Position numbers and translations under genes: made by a program | Origin: Cranoglanis bouderius | Lineage: Eukaryota > Chordata > Actinopteri > Siluriformes > Cranoglanididae | Direction: 5' to 3' | DNA: 64,000 bases | Assembly: GCA_023630585.1 (NCBI GenBank) | Contig: CM042552.1 | Span: forward strand, 1,567,001 to 1,631,000 | In this document: in pieces, positions 9,456 to 21,985 of the stretch | How positions within the stretch are numbered: the stretch's first letter is position 1 | Layout of the letters: each line of letters starts with the position of its first letter | Notes under the pieces: generated by a model | What the model saw: only the letters and a program-made list of their open reading frames with translations | Databases searched by the model: none | Told to the model about the DNA's origin: nothing

Positions 9456-11019
9456 CAGCCATGGCCAAAAGTTTTGAGAATGACACAAATATTAATTTTC
9501 ACAAAGTCTGCTGCTTCAGTGTTTTTAGATCTTTTTGTCAGATGTTACTGTTACTGAAGTATAATCACAAGCATTTCATAAGTGTCAATGGCTTTTATTG
9601 ACAATTACATGAAGTTTATGCAAAGAGTCAATATTTGCAGTGTTGACCCTTCTTTTTCAAGACCTCTGCAATTCGCCCTGGCATGCTGTCAATCAACTTC
9701 TGGGCCACATCCTGACTGATGGCAGCCCATTCTTGCATAATCAATGCTTGGAGTTTGTCAGAGTTTGTGGGTTTTTGTTTGTCCACCCGCCTCTTGAGGA
9801 TTGACCACAAATTCTCAATGGGATTAAGGTCTGAGGAGTTTCCTGGCCATGGACCCAAAATGTCGATGTTTTGTTCCCCGAGCCACTTCGTTATCACTTT
9901 TGCTTTGTGGCAAGGTGCCCCATCATGCTGGAAAAGGCATTGTTCATCACCAAACTGTTCTTGGATGGTTGGGAGAAGTTGCTCTCTGAGGATGTTTTTG
10001 TACCATTCTTTATTCATGGCTGTGTTCTTAGGCAAAATTGTGAGTGAGCCCACTCCCTTGGCTGAGAAGCAACCCCACACATGAGTGGTCTCAGGATGCT
10101 TTACTGTTGGCATGACACAGGACTGATGGTAGTGCTCACCTTTTCTTCTCCGGACAAGCTTTTTTCCAGATGCCCCAAACAATCGGAAAGAGGATTCATC
10201 AGAGAAAATGACATTACCCCAGTCCTCAGCAGTCCAATCCCTGTACTTTTTGCAGAATAGCAGTCTGTCCCTGATGTTTTTCCTGGAGAGAAGTGGCTTC
10301 TTTGCTGCCCTTCTTGACACCAGGCCATCCTCCAAAAGTCTTCGCCTTACTGTGCGTGCAGACGCACTCACACCTGCCTGCTGCCATTCCTGAGCAAGCT
10401 CTGCACTGGTGGTGCCCGATCCCGCAGCTGAATCAACTTTAGGAGACGGTCCTGGCGCTTGCTGGACTTTCTTGGGCGCCCTGAAGCCTTCTTCACAACA
10501 GTTGAACCTCTCTCCTTGAAGGTCTTGATGATCCGATAAATGGTTGATTTAGGTGCAATCTTACTGGCAGCAATATCCTTGCCTGTGAATCCCTTTTTGT
10601 GCAAAGCAATGATGGCTGCACGTGTTTCCTTGCAGGTAACCATAGTTAACAGAGGAAGAACAATAATTTCAAGCACCACCCTCCTTTTAAAGCTTCCAGT
10701 CTGTTATTCTAACTCAATCAGCATGACAGAGTGATCTCCAGCCTTGTCCTCGTTAACACTCTCACCTGTGTTAACGAGAGAATCACTGACATGATGTCAG
10801 CTGGTCCTTTTGTGGAAGGGCTGAAATGCAGTGGACATGTTTTTTTTGGGATTAAGTTCATTTTCATGGCAAAGAGGGACTTTGAAATTAATTGCAATTC
10901 ATCTGATCACTCTTCATAACATTCTGGAGTATATGCAAATTGCCATCATAAAAACTGAAGCAGTAGACTTTGTAAAAAATTAATATTTGTGTCATTCTCA
11001 AAACTTTTGGCCACGGCTG
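9456..11019 (-). mobile_element. Tc1-like DNA transposon, nearly full length
   Basis: Inverted ends read CAGCCATGGCCAAAAGTTTT at the left and its near-perfect complement at the right (CGGCTG end), with a TA target duplication at 9454-9455 and 11020-11021. The element is 1564 bp, normal for Tc1-like elements, and its transposase lies on the minus strand. A one-base frameshift makes it non-autonomous. It sits between genes 1 and 2 and separates nothing essential. Confidence 0.92.
9628..10640 (-). pseudogene. Tc1-like transposase, broken by one frameshift
   Basis: DD34E transposase of the Tc1/mariner superfamily, which cuts at the inverted ends and inserts at TA. The N-terminal helix-turn-helix part starts MVTCKETRAAIIALHKKG (10640 leftwards) and runs to about 10400. 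The catalytic part lies in another frame from 10371 to 9628. Catalytic residues are visible as FSDESSF (first Asp), FQHDGAPCH (second Asp) and NPIENLW (Glu). The two frames would join through a single-base change near 10400-10425, in the cggg run of the linker. Otherwise the length and motifs are intact, so the copy is fairly young. Confidence 0.9.
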
Positions 11020-11021
11020 TA

Positions 11022-12910
11022 GTTCAGTGTGGATTTCAGCATAACCATGCCACTTAGCTGATTCAGTGAAAAAATATAAGTTGTGCAAGTGGTATTAGTC
11101 TTAAAATAAGGGAAACAATCATGTTCCTCTGCTGGGATATTATGCAAATCATTGTTGCAGCTTGTGACTGGTTAAATCCAGCTCAATATTTGCTGGAAGA
11201 TTTTATTAAGATAAAGTTAGATATATATTTTCTTTCTATTCTGTCAGTGACACACTGAGCCCTATAGTGAAAAAAAAAATGTTCACAGAGTATTACAGTT
11301 CCTGCATCGTACATAAAAACACAACATGATGCATGATGTTTGTTTGTTTTTGGGGTTTCTTTTTACATTTGAATATGACTGAAATCATAAAGATAAAGAT
11401 GAAACCATAAAGAACAATTTAGGTCTTACACTTCTACTAACATCCTTGTGTCATGCTATCAACGACTATAGAGTCTAAGTATACACACGTACATGCATCA
11501 CCATGATCAACGACACATAAATTATTCAAATAAAACACCTATTTGTGAAATTCACCGCCTTGTTGTTGGGTCTGTAAAAGTCTATCATCCATTCAGAACT
11601 TGCTAGCAGACGGTATACCGCTCCAAAATGGCAGCAGTGCAAAACTGGATGACAGAAACTCATTTAAACAGAACTAGTTTTGGGGTTTCACGGTAATGGA
11701 GGTGAATATTTTCCTCCAATATTTTCCATTTTCCTCCAATATTATGGTCTATTTTATAATTAGGCATGATATACAGTATAATCCCAATTAAGTCCATTTA
11801 AATTCCAGGGTGTAACTCAACAAACTGTGGATCAGACATGATTTTGAAAAGACATACACATCTGAAAACAGGAAACGTATTTGTTTCTTTCTATCTACTT
11901 TAATCCTCTAAAAGCTAGTACATGTTAAAGGCGCAAATGAAATTTGGTGAAATTCTCCAAATTGTCTAAAAATTCTTTTTTTAGACAAACTTTCTTCTTC
12001 TTCTTCTTTTTCTTCTTCTTCTTCTTCTTCTTCTTCTTCAGCTGTGTGAACTAAATAAGAAAATCAGCAGAATGAGTGGGCCAATGGGGAAATGCCACTG
12101 TTCTGCAATTCTGAGGATCCTACATTAAAATAGTAGACACGTGTGTACTTTGCAGTAGAGAAACTGCATTAGCCAGCAATAATCAGCTACTTGTTTCACA
12201 CCGAGCAGGGACTGTGTCTCTCACAGTTCAAAACCTCCATCGGTATTTACGCAATTAAAGTTCTCCTTAATAAAACTATTCTTATGCATGTTGATGTTCT
12301 GCATGGTTGATTCAGATTATTAAAATGACCCGTGAGCGGTTTTACACCTTAGAGGCTGCCAGATCTGTGTTGTGTAGAGCCTTTATTAGGAGAACAGATT
12401 TTACCATGGTGTCTAGACCTAGACGTAAATACGTACACTTGCATGCTGAAGCCTGAAAAAAATAAATAAATAAATAAAAAATCCAGGGATAGAAAATGTG
12501 GACTGGCAAGACCGGATTGCTGATGTTTCTTAATTCGTTAAATAATGTAGTTACTTTTATGCTGTCAGTTATATCAGTGTAACGTAACCCGTAAAAATAC
12601 ATCATACAATGTAAATGATTGATATACAAACCACAAGGCAAAGGTTCAAATTAATACCTAACAGTAGTCTAATATACTGTGAACATATTAAAGATGATTA
12701 TCATGAGAAGTCTATAAATGATTACATGCAATTTATAGTCACGATTAGTCCTGCCTTATTTTAACAATATTGAATAACGTAGTGCTCTCCTACACCGCTC
12801 ATCTGCCAGTAGGTATATTTACATGCTAACGTTTCCTTTGAATATTGGCACTTTGTATATAAACATTCTCTCCAAAATACCCTCAAAATTTCCGAAAAGT
12901 TGCTTAAAGA
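11022..12910. other. Intergenic spacer between genes 1 and 2, right part
   Basis: No gene seen. From about 12060 onward the sequence parallels the gene 1 upstream region (3400-4400), including 'gttgatgttctgc', 'gctgccagatctgtgttgtg' and 'ctcctacacc', so it is the duplicated 5' flank of gene 2. Confidence 0.5.
11992..12039. repeat. (TTC)n microsatellite
   Basis: About 15 TTC units with one TTTT interruption. Confidence 0.9.
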
Positions 12911-12965
12911 AGTTGTGCAAATCTTCAGTCACTTGCAAAAAGAATAGAGAAGAGGAAATTGCGTC
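12911..12965 (+). promoter_or_regulatory. Candidate gene 2 upstream element: octamer-like and PU.1-like motifs
   Basis: TTGTGCAAATC (from 12913) and AGAAGAGGAAATTGCG (12948-12963) repeat the arrangement upstream of gene 1. A TATAAAG follows at 13321-13327, about 100 bp before the start codon, and could position transcription start. Motif-based inference. Confidence 0.4.
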
Positions 12966-13320
12966 CCAGAAACACTCAGCACCGACGTACACTTACAACA
13001 CAAACTGCTGATTAATCATGCTCATTATAAATCGTTACTTTGTGTAGTAGTGAGACAGATTTATTCAGATACAGCAATGCTAATGTAAGAAGATACGGCC
13101 GCTAAAACATCTAAAACCTTTAAAATAGTTTAGTTAATCAGCTAAAAAGAGGAAGAGAAACTTTTATGTGGCTGCTGTCGCTTTAGAAATGAGACCTCCT
13201 ACAACACGCTTAGACCTCAGACACGTTTTCACTCTTACATGAGTTCGGCTCAACAACGAGTTCCTGGTATCTGAAGAAATAACCGATGTGAGTTTATTGC
13301 TTCATGAGAAGAGTACTCTG

Positions 13321-13327
13321 TATAAAG
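13321..13327 (+). promoter_or_regulatory. Possible TATA box of gene 2
   Basis: TATAAAG followed by a stretch conserved with gene 1 (TCTCATTAATATGC). Gene 1 has TTTAAAG at the matching site, so the box itself is not strictly kept. Confidence 0.3.
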
Positions 13328-13425
13328 ATTCTCATTAATATGCGGTTCTGAGGAGGGTGAAGACTAGAACTCGGCTGTTTATTTAATTAATTAATTAATT
13401 TATTTATTTACAGTTTTCTTTGAGG

Positions 13426-15613
13426 ATGTCGCTCATCATCACGTTTCAGCTGCTGCTCTTCTCTCAGCTGATGATTCTCGGTAAGTCAGTGATGGCAAGA
13501 GAAAAGTGAAGCTGTAAGATAACTCAGTGTTTTATGGGGCTCAGGATAATGACCTCTAATCACCTCTTTCATGTATCATGTTTCAGGAGCTCTTGGGAAT
13601 AAATGGAGCGTGAAATACAGCCAACTAAATCTCTGTGCTTTAAAAGGATCTACGGTGTTTATGAACGGCTCGTACACACACCCAACACGTCTTAGAGTGA
13701 CGAACACGTTTTGGACAAAAAACCCAGTTAAGGGTAAAGCGCCTGATCTGCATGACGAACCAGGTTACTCGGGCAGAGTGGAGTATTTAGGAGATGAACA
13801 GAGACACTTCTCCCTCAGACTGAGTGACGTGAAGAAAACAGATGAACATGAGTACTGCATTAGAGTCCTAGGAACCACAGATAATTATCTCTTTTATCCA
13901 GGAATGAGACTCAGAGTCACAGGTAATGTACATCACAATGTTTTATGTCTATTTATGATTATTAATCAATAACAACATTTCTGCTTACTGTACATAATCA
14001 CTTAAATACGCTGTTAAGTGTTGTGTGTAATTGCTGCGCTAATTAATTCTTTAAGATGCACAACATAAAAATACATCTAATAACTGTTTTACTGTATGAA
14101 AGTGGTGCAGTTTTTCATTAAACTATCTCTATGTTTAGAATATTTAGATTCTAGTAGCGCAACAAGTGGAATTATTATTAATTTCGAATAAATGTATTTT
14201 TTTATGAATACTTCCCAATCTCCCGTTCTCTTAGAGCTCCGAGTGGAGGCTCCTGAAAAGGTGGTGGAGGGAAATAAAACAGTTTTAGTGTGTAGGACCG
14301 ACTGCAGTCTCTCAGACACACCGGCATTCATCTGGTACAAAAATGACCAGCGTATTGATACGAACAAGAACAACAGTAACACTCTGATTCTCCAGCCAAC
14401 TAAAGCAGACGACACGGGCAGTTATGAGTGCGCTGTGAGAGGTTATGAACATCTCCGTTCTCCTGCTCGAACCCTCAGTGTGCGATGTGAGTACATGTGA
14501 TTACGTTACAGTTTACTTTGCAGGGGAGATTGAGCATGTTTGGTGTTTGTGTATCCCAGTCGAACTTTGTAGAATGGCATTAAGTGGATGGTAAATGACT
14601 TTGTGGTGAATCCTGAGCTTTAAGGGCTGTGGTAACTCAGTGGTTAAGAATCTGTTCCTGTATTGAGGTTAGCAGGCTTTAAATGTCCTACCAAATCTGG
14701 ACCCTAAACTGCTCTGTGGTTATTCTGAAGCTCATAAATCAGACCATGCACTCTGATCCTCATATCTTCTGCTCTCTTGAACATTTGAAGGTTGACGTTC
14801 AACTCTCATCATGTAGTTTGCACTTTTTCTATGCTGCTGCTAACGTTTGAGGTAATCAATGACCTCTTCCCCTAAATGTTCCAACCTATTTAAAGAACAT
14901 TAAATAATTTCCTATTATATACAGATTACAAAAACTATTCCTCCTCCTGGTCTATTCAGTAGAGGTGGTTGTAAATGATGATAACATAGCCTAAAAAGGC
15001 ACAGTTTCATGGTAGTAATAGCTGTTTAACGACACACAAGCCAGTGGTGAAAATTTAAAGGACGTTATTACGTAATCGTTGTACAAAAATATCTCCGCAT
15101 GTTCTTGTATTTCTAACACAACCCAAAAGGGAACAAAAAAGATCAAATCCCCTAAATGAATTTTCAATAAAATCTCACACTGTCATTATTGGCTTTATGT
15201 TCTGGTCAGAAATAATGTGTATGATAAATTTAGGAAACTGCTCAGAGTGACAGCAGAGGTAGTAGTGTAACATGTTTACAGATGTAGTGGACTAAACAAT
15301 TAGCCAAATGGTTTCAGCGCAGTCACGTCCCTGCACTGAGAAATGGCGGTGCTGTAGTGTGATTTAGGGCGAGTCAAGAGGGAGGGGGGTGCCAAAGTTT
15401 TGGGGAGTTGTTGCCAGACACAAGAGGGCTAAAAACCACTGGATTAAGGAACTGGATTTGGTAATAAACAGTAATAGATGCAATTCAATAGACAGTTTGA
15501 AAACGTTGTTTGTGAGGTAATGGTCCAATTAAACACCATAACTAACTGTGAAACTATGACAGCATGCATGATAACATGAAGTTTATTTAGTAAGTATGGA
15601 TTGGTTAACTGTT

Positions 15614-15676
<63 letters not shown>

Positions 15677-18600
15677 TATAAAGAGCTGCTTATAGGCTCA
15701 TGTTATTAAAACATGGTATTGTACCACCTCCCCTTTTACCGTTTATTCCACTAGAAGGATCTCTAATACAGTGTGTAATATATTTGTTTAGTGTTACACA
15801 TTAACATACAGTTTTAAGTTTAAACTCTGAGCCCATGCAGTGATTTCCATCACAGAATCAGGCCTGTTTTTAATGCAGTGCCGCCCGAAGGCCCAAAGAT
15901 CACGGGCATGCAATATTGATTTTCGCCCTTGTCCCTTGCGCACAGAGATTTCTCCAGATTCTCGGAATCTTTTGATGATATTATGTACTGTAGATGATGA
16001 GATATTCATGTGCCTAAAACTTTTGCACAGTACTGTATGTACACAAAGAAATCAAAGCGCACACCTAATGCATTAACGTCTTCCAGTATACACTGAAAAA
16101 AAGGTTAATTGAATTTACTTCATTCAAAAGGTGTATGTTGGTTCCAACTGAACGAATTGAGTTGCATTAATGCGTTTTCGTTCAGTCAACATGATTTTTT
16201 CATGTACTTTCAAAAGCCCTGGGATAAAATCAAACTCCTCAGAGTCACTCTTACAGTGAGGCAGGTCTGTACCCACTGCACTACCATGCCACACACAATT
16301 TAATAGTATTGTCATTTCTTTCTAGATCCTTGTTTAATTTAAACCTAGTATAAGCAATGAAATGCAATTTCAGTGTAGCATTCTCATAATTATGAGCTGT
16401 AGAGTAATAATCATCTCCATCTTCAAACTATAGATCGTCCCAAGAACGTTTCAGTGTCCATCAGTTTCTCAGGTGAAATAGTGGAGGGCAGTTCGGTGAC
16501 TCTGACCTGCAGCAGTGATGCTAACCCACCTGTGGAGAACTATGAATGGTATAAAGTGAAGACATCAGTAGGAAAAGGAAAGACCTACACCATCTCCAAT
16601 ATCAGCTCTGACGACAGTGGAGAGTACAAGTGCAAGTGCAGTAATGAAGTCGGATATCAGTACTCCACCGGTGTAACTCTGAACGTAGTTGGTAGGGGGG
16701 AAAGTTGGCACCTCGTTGATTATATGCTTTAAATGTGTGTGAGATTGACGTCTTTTTTGGTTGACAGATGGGCCGAGTAAAGTGCGAAACGCAGTGATTG
16801 CAGTGATCGTGTGTCTATCAGGTTTAGCACTTGTTCTCACCGTCGTGCTTCTGTGGTAAGCTGCAGAATTTAGGTCAAAATGCTAGTCTATATATTAAAA
16901 AGTCTTATACTGTATATATAAAAATATGTTTTGCGTGTCTCATGAATATACAGTAGACACAGTAAGTGGAAAATATCAAAAGTAAAAAGCAAAGAAAATG
17001 TCAAACAAGCCTGACCTTTATGTTAATGCTGGCGATTCATTATTTTCCCAAAAGTCCTTGCATGTACAGTAGCATTTCAGCTCATATGCAGTTCTGCGAT
17101 TATTAGCAGAACTATTTTTTTCATACTTTTCTGTTTCACACAGGAGAAAAAAGATGTACTGCTGGTCAGAAGTGCGCACTGTTAAACACGTGAGTCTATA
17201 ACCATTTGTCTTTATTGCTGTTATGTGTATAATGATGACATTCTTTATATGAATATGTACAAAGCAACGACTTCTTCTAACTTCTTCTAACAGTGTAATA
17301 AAAAAATGTAATCGTCAGGGAACAGGGGCTGAGACGGATGTATTTGCAGCTCAGTCTGCTTTAATGAGAGCAGAACGACAGACAGGATCAGCATCAATAA
17401 ACAAGGCTTGGTAAAGTCAGCAGTCCGAGACAAAACTGAGTGTTTCCTTTACAAACTGTGACTGAATGAATGTCTCTTTTAAGGTTGTGTGTGTGTGTGA
17501 GAGATTGAGAACAGGTGTGTGTGATCAGAAGTCAGGTGACTGGGAGCAGGTTAGCGACGGTGGATTCTGGGGTGCGTAGTCTGGGGCAGCCATGTTTGTA
17601 GGCTGCAGTGTTTTCTGGGAATTGGAGTTCGCAGATTGCGTGGAGCTGACAGTAATGATGCAGTTGAAGCACGGTTATATTTTTTTTTAATGCTAATTGG
17701 TTATGTTTTCAATTAAAATTATTGTCTATTGCCTGTAAATTTGCCTGGTTTAGTCACTTGGTGAGTATAGTATGCAAGATTTATTTTGAGTGGAAATAAA
17801 ATCGATATATAAAAGGTGCATTTATTATTATTTTTTTTTTACTAAAGCCACTCCTGAGAGGGAGGCGGGAAAAAAAAAAAAGCCATTAACAGTGATGTAG
17901 ATTTCACTGCGTCATACTGTATATAAAACCTATATAAAATGTCATGTGTTATCATTTCACTCTTCAGGATAATGTAGCTGCTCGATCTGCAGCCAATGAC
18001 GCGCCTCAGTCTAACTCGCACCCGGCCAATCAGGATGAAGTTCAGTATGCGAGTATTTTACACCCGAGGAAAGCTAAGAGTTCTGCGACGAGAGCTTCTG
18101 AACAGGTTCTTTTTGCTAGTGCCCAGCAGCAACGTGATGAAGTGGTGGAGAATCATCAGGACGATGATGTTCAGTACGCTTCTGTACACTTTTCCTCTTC
18201 GCACAGGTGAGGCGAACTTAAAATTTAACCTTAATTTCTTCACCTGTAGACCCTCGAACATGTCTTCATCACAAATCATAAATATTACATCGGTTGTAAC
18301 AAAATAATGGGGAAATTACAGAAAATTTAAGAAAATTTTGAGAAATCTTAAGAAATTTTTCCTTGCATTTTTTATTTGTATTTTTGAATATCTTCACAAT
18401 TTTAATGACAAAACACTTGGGGGAGTCTGACACACAACAATTATCAAAAACATGTTGAGTTGTGTAAACGCTATGGCCACTGACATGCTAATCAGTCTTA
18501 GCGGTGCAGAGCTTGGTTTGCACTTTACAGCATTAGCATTGAGCTATCAACCATGATAAAACATGAACAATATGTTTATCTGTGGTTTATATAGTGAATA

Positions 18601-19630
18601 TAGAATTCATTCAATTTTTTAAGCTGCAGTACTGAACTTTTGCCTCTCTATCGCCATCTCTGTTTGAAACTTAAAATTGCAGGTTACTTGTGGAGTTACT
18701 TTTTACACGGATGAATCTGATGCTTTGAGGTATTCGTATGTGGTGTATTTTAGCTCCAATACTTGACAACGGATACGATTTTCTTGGAGTAGAGGTGAAC
18801 TGCTCTCTCTCATAGCTAGCAGAAAATAAGTGCAATTTACCACACTGACCATTGCAAAACAAAGCAAACAAACAAACAAACAAAAAAACACAGGAAACTC
18901 GATATCTAGCTGAATCAAGCAAACAAGTGTGCTAATGTTAGCTAGCTACCTAGTGAGCCACTGAGATGTCTGACCTGTTCAGCAGAAAAAAAAAATCTCT
19001 GCGTCAGCCTTCAATCCCTTGATCTCGGAGTTTTCGCCGCCTCTCAATGGACATGCCGATATTTATTCTAATTTTAGCACGGGCTCTGTAGCTTTCTCTT
19101 TTTGACTGCAGGCTCTCCGCTGTTTGAAGCTTCTTGGGTTTGACAACAGCTGATTCCCCAGATGTCAACAATGATGGTGTTTAGAACTATCCAGATTAAA
19201 GCAGCCGTCTAGATGACAAGTTTAAAGTCTAAGCAGCTCTTGTAAGAACAAACTACAAACACTCCACCATCCTCAGCCCCCACACACGTGATATAGTAGT
19301 CGGCTCTTCTCCTTTCTGTTCACGGACGTGACGTAACCACGCAAAGACGAATGACGTCAAACTGACACTTCTCACGAAATCTGACCCGACAGCTCGATTT
19401 ATAAATCATTATTATCAGCTTACCGTTGAGAATCGGGTTAAAGTAAAGAGACAGTTTTGAACACTGAGTTGTTTTTTTTTTTTTTTATGTACTTGTCCAA
19501 TAATTGTTTTTGTTAATTTTTAACCAAAAAAAGTTCCGTACTGCAGCTTTAATGTAAATTGACAAAAACTGGCCACTGGAGTGCTTGGACCCTGCAGATC
19601 ACTACTTGCAGCTATATTTATAATAATAAC

Positions 19631-19666
<36 letters not shown>

Positions 19667-19738
19667 TCTTTTCTCTTCTGCAGGCCTGATGATGAAACAA
19701 CTGGGAGTACTTCAGTCATCTACAGCAGTATTAAATGA
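13426..19738 (+). CDS. Gene 2: CD22/Siglec-like inhibitory receptor with three ITIMs
   Basis: Predicted 442-residue type I receptor. Exons: 13426-13480 (signal), 13587-13922 (V-set), 14235-14486 and 16434-16691 (C2-like), 16768-16855 (membrane span, VIAVIVCLSGLALVLTVV), 17144-17189, 17968-18206 and 19684-19738 (tail, stop TGA). Phases match gene 1 exon for exon up to the span. The tail carries three canonical inhibitory motifs, VQYASI (Tyr372), VQYASV (Tyr415) and VIYSSI (Tyr438), the kind that recruit SHP-type phosphatases. A fourth copy, QVLFASA (Phe394), looks like an ITIM that lost its Tyr. Exons 2-3 and the intron between them are almost identical to gene 1, but the membrane span and tail are unrelated, giving the pair opposite signalling. 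Intron 3 carries a Tc1 fragment and AAT repeat; intron 7 carries a MITE. Ligand unknown. Confidence 0.87.
15614..15675. repeat. (AAT)n microsatellite in gene 2 intron 3
   Basis: About 20 AAT units. Confidence 0.92.
15794..16036 (-). pseudogene. Tc1-like transposase N-terminal fragment
   Basis: Lies in gene 2 intron 3 on the opposite strand. The minus strand encodes the helix-turn-helix region of a Tc1-like transposase (ISSSTVHNIIKRFRESG, then the GQGRKS linker) and ends near the DLWAFGRHC region. A terminal-repeat-like 'cctaaaacttttgcacagta' borders it at 16013-16033. Catalytic domain absent, so it is a dead remnant of a family different from the 9.5 kb element. A second trace of the same terminal sequence lies at 20511-20535. 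Confidence 0.75.
18619..19552. mobile_element. Non-autonomous inverted-repeat element (MITE-like) in gene 2 intron 7
   Basis: The left end TTAAGCTGCAGTACTGAACT is matched by the complement at the right end (AGTTCCGTACTGCAGCTTTA). No transposase is visible inside. About 930 bp. The superfamily cannot be fixed because no clear target duplication is seen. Confidence 0.65.
19631..19665. repeat. (ATT)n microsatellite
   Basis: About 11 units, ending 18 bp before the last exon of gene 2; the TTTTCTCTTCTGCAG acceptor follows it directly. Confidence 0.9.
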
Positions 19739-19913
19739 ACAGCCTTACACCTTCTCAGTTTTGTGATATTTTAAGATTATCTCACCCCAGGATACCCCTC
19801 TGGATGACTGACCGATCATTCGGAACAAGAAAGAAGAGGCAGAGAAATGGACCCTTGCTAATACTGAGCTGTAAAGAGCTACGCAGCTTTATTAATCAAT
19901 TTTTGCAACTTGA

Positions 19914-19919
19914 AATAAA
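19914..19919 (+). terminator. Probable gene 2 polyadenylation signal
   Basis: AATAAA about 175 bp after the gene 2 stop codon. An ATTAAA at about 20074 could be an alternative site. Confidence 0.5.
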
Positions 19920-21971
19920 GCTTGCACACACATTTTAGAATCTATTCGATTTGCTATTGATGTTAAAACAAGGAAACCGAAGCAAAACTTCTGGACTTTC
20001 TCACTGTTTCCATTCTAAAAAGAGAACCATTATATACTCTGTGTTGTATTACTGCTTACAACTTCTCTTATTATTAAAGTTTGTGTCTTTTACTCACATA
20101 TTTCTCTTTTGTCATAAATGAGTTGTAGAAAGAAATATTCTCTTAAAGGATGCAATCAAATTTCCATCATATATCATTCAATTTATTACAATAACATACT
20201 ATTTACTAAATATTTGAATGCTAATTAATACTCTCTTTCTCTCTTTTTTTTTAAATGTAATTATTTAAAAAAAAAAAAAAATGAGTTTAATCATACACCT
20301 GACTATATGCCTACAAAATCCCTGACTTTGTGCAAGTGTACCTAGAAGAATTGATGCTGTTTTGAAGGTAAAGGGGGGTCACACCAAATATTGATTTGAT
20401 GTAGATTTTTCTTCTGTTCGCTCACTTTGCATTTTGTTGATTGAGAAATATAAACGATTAACATGTCTATTTTTGAAAGCATTCTTACTTTGCAGCATTT
20501 TTCACACCTGCCTAAAAATTTTGCACAGTACTGTGTATATACTTATGTGACTTTTAGGTATGTGTTCAACTGAAATGATATTGTACAGTTATCTTAATTA
20601 TGAAAAAAAAAAACTTATGTAAATGTTGATTATGCAAATGTGTTTATCCTTTCTCTATATAGTTTAATACAATATGTTATTGTATAATTTTTTTGACCCA
20701 TGCCTAGAGCAGGTGCAGTTAACCATGAAAGCACCTACACGGAAAACTATGTAGTCAGTTGCTGAGCCTATGGTTTCTCCATTTTCTGTATTTTCAACAC
20801 AAGATCTCACACAATGCAGGGTAACCCCCGTTACGCTCAGATCTTCCCATGAGCTTTACAATGAAGTCCAATATTAACATCAGTTTACACTTTGATATAT
20901 TGACTCGAGTTTAAAGCTCACTGCCATATTATAGTCAGAGGACGTGGTCGTGTCAGCAGCAGGGCTGGGATGAGCAATCTGTGAGAGAGAGGAAAGGAAT
21001 TAAAAAATAATAATAAATTACCATGTTGGATTTAACCATGTCAACAATATTATATTAAAAAAAAAAACACCCTCACTCCAAAATGGAATGAAATTCAGAA
21101 TAACTGAGCATTGAAAAAGCTGTAAATAATAATAATAATAATAAATGCATTTTTTTTTTTTTTTTTTACAAATTTAATAAAACCTTTGAAAATACAAAAA
21201 GTACAAAAATCTGATCACAATCACAAACTTTATTTTTGTAATTCTATGTCTCATTAACTTTTTTGCAATACTTTCCTATGCTATCCTGGAACACATGCAA
21301 TTTTAGAGTGCGAGTTTTTTTCTGGATGTATTATTTATTTAAAGGAGCAATAGTGTTTTAGGACTAGGACAAGGATCTTATCCATCCTCAAAAATCAGGA
21401 TAAGTCAGATTTCTCTAATTTCTAGTGCTTTAATTTGTATGGTTGAATGGCCAAGTGGACAAAAGCTAAATGCTAACATAAGCCACGTGGGAGACACTGA
21501 GCTTGGACTCTAGCAGCTGTAACAAGCAGAGTACCTGTGTAACATGATAAGTCACCAGGTTATGGAAATCTAATCGTCATTAATCATAATGATCTGAATT
21601 TAGTGTGTTTTTAATGGTACAACTTTGCATTCAATCACTTGAACACCCGAGTGGGCAAGAGCTAAATGCTAACATCAGCCAACCTACAGTACATACCGAG
21701 TGCCGTAGATCTGCTCTAAAAAGCAGAGTACTTCTGTATCGTGATAAGATGATAAAGTCACTCAGGATAAATGAAATGTAATTGTCAATAATCACCAAAC
21801 ACAATAAATCAGTGCCTGATGAGCGGAGATGCTAATCTAAGAGCTACGTTAGAGGCTAAGGAACAGACAGGTGAGTTAAAACAAGTTAGCTGGAGGAAGC
21901 TTTTGGCTTTATCAGCTAATTCTGTATAAGAACTGTGTTCTGGATAAACTGTAAAGCTGAATTAATTAAAG
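19920..21971. other. Intergenic spacer, convergent genes 2 and 3
   Basis: No gene seen. A homologue of the last gene 1 exon (residues ISNPSPPADTP) was sought on the minus strand as a possible final exon for gene 3 and not found. Contains a Tc1-like terminal trace at 20511-20535 and a weak AAT repeat near 21125. Confidence 0.5.
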
Positions 21972-21985
21972 TTGTTAATTAGTTG

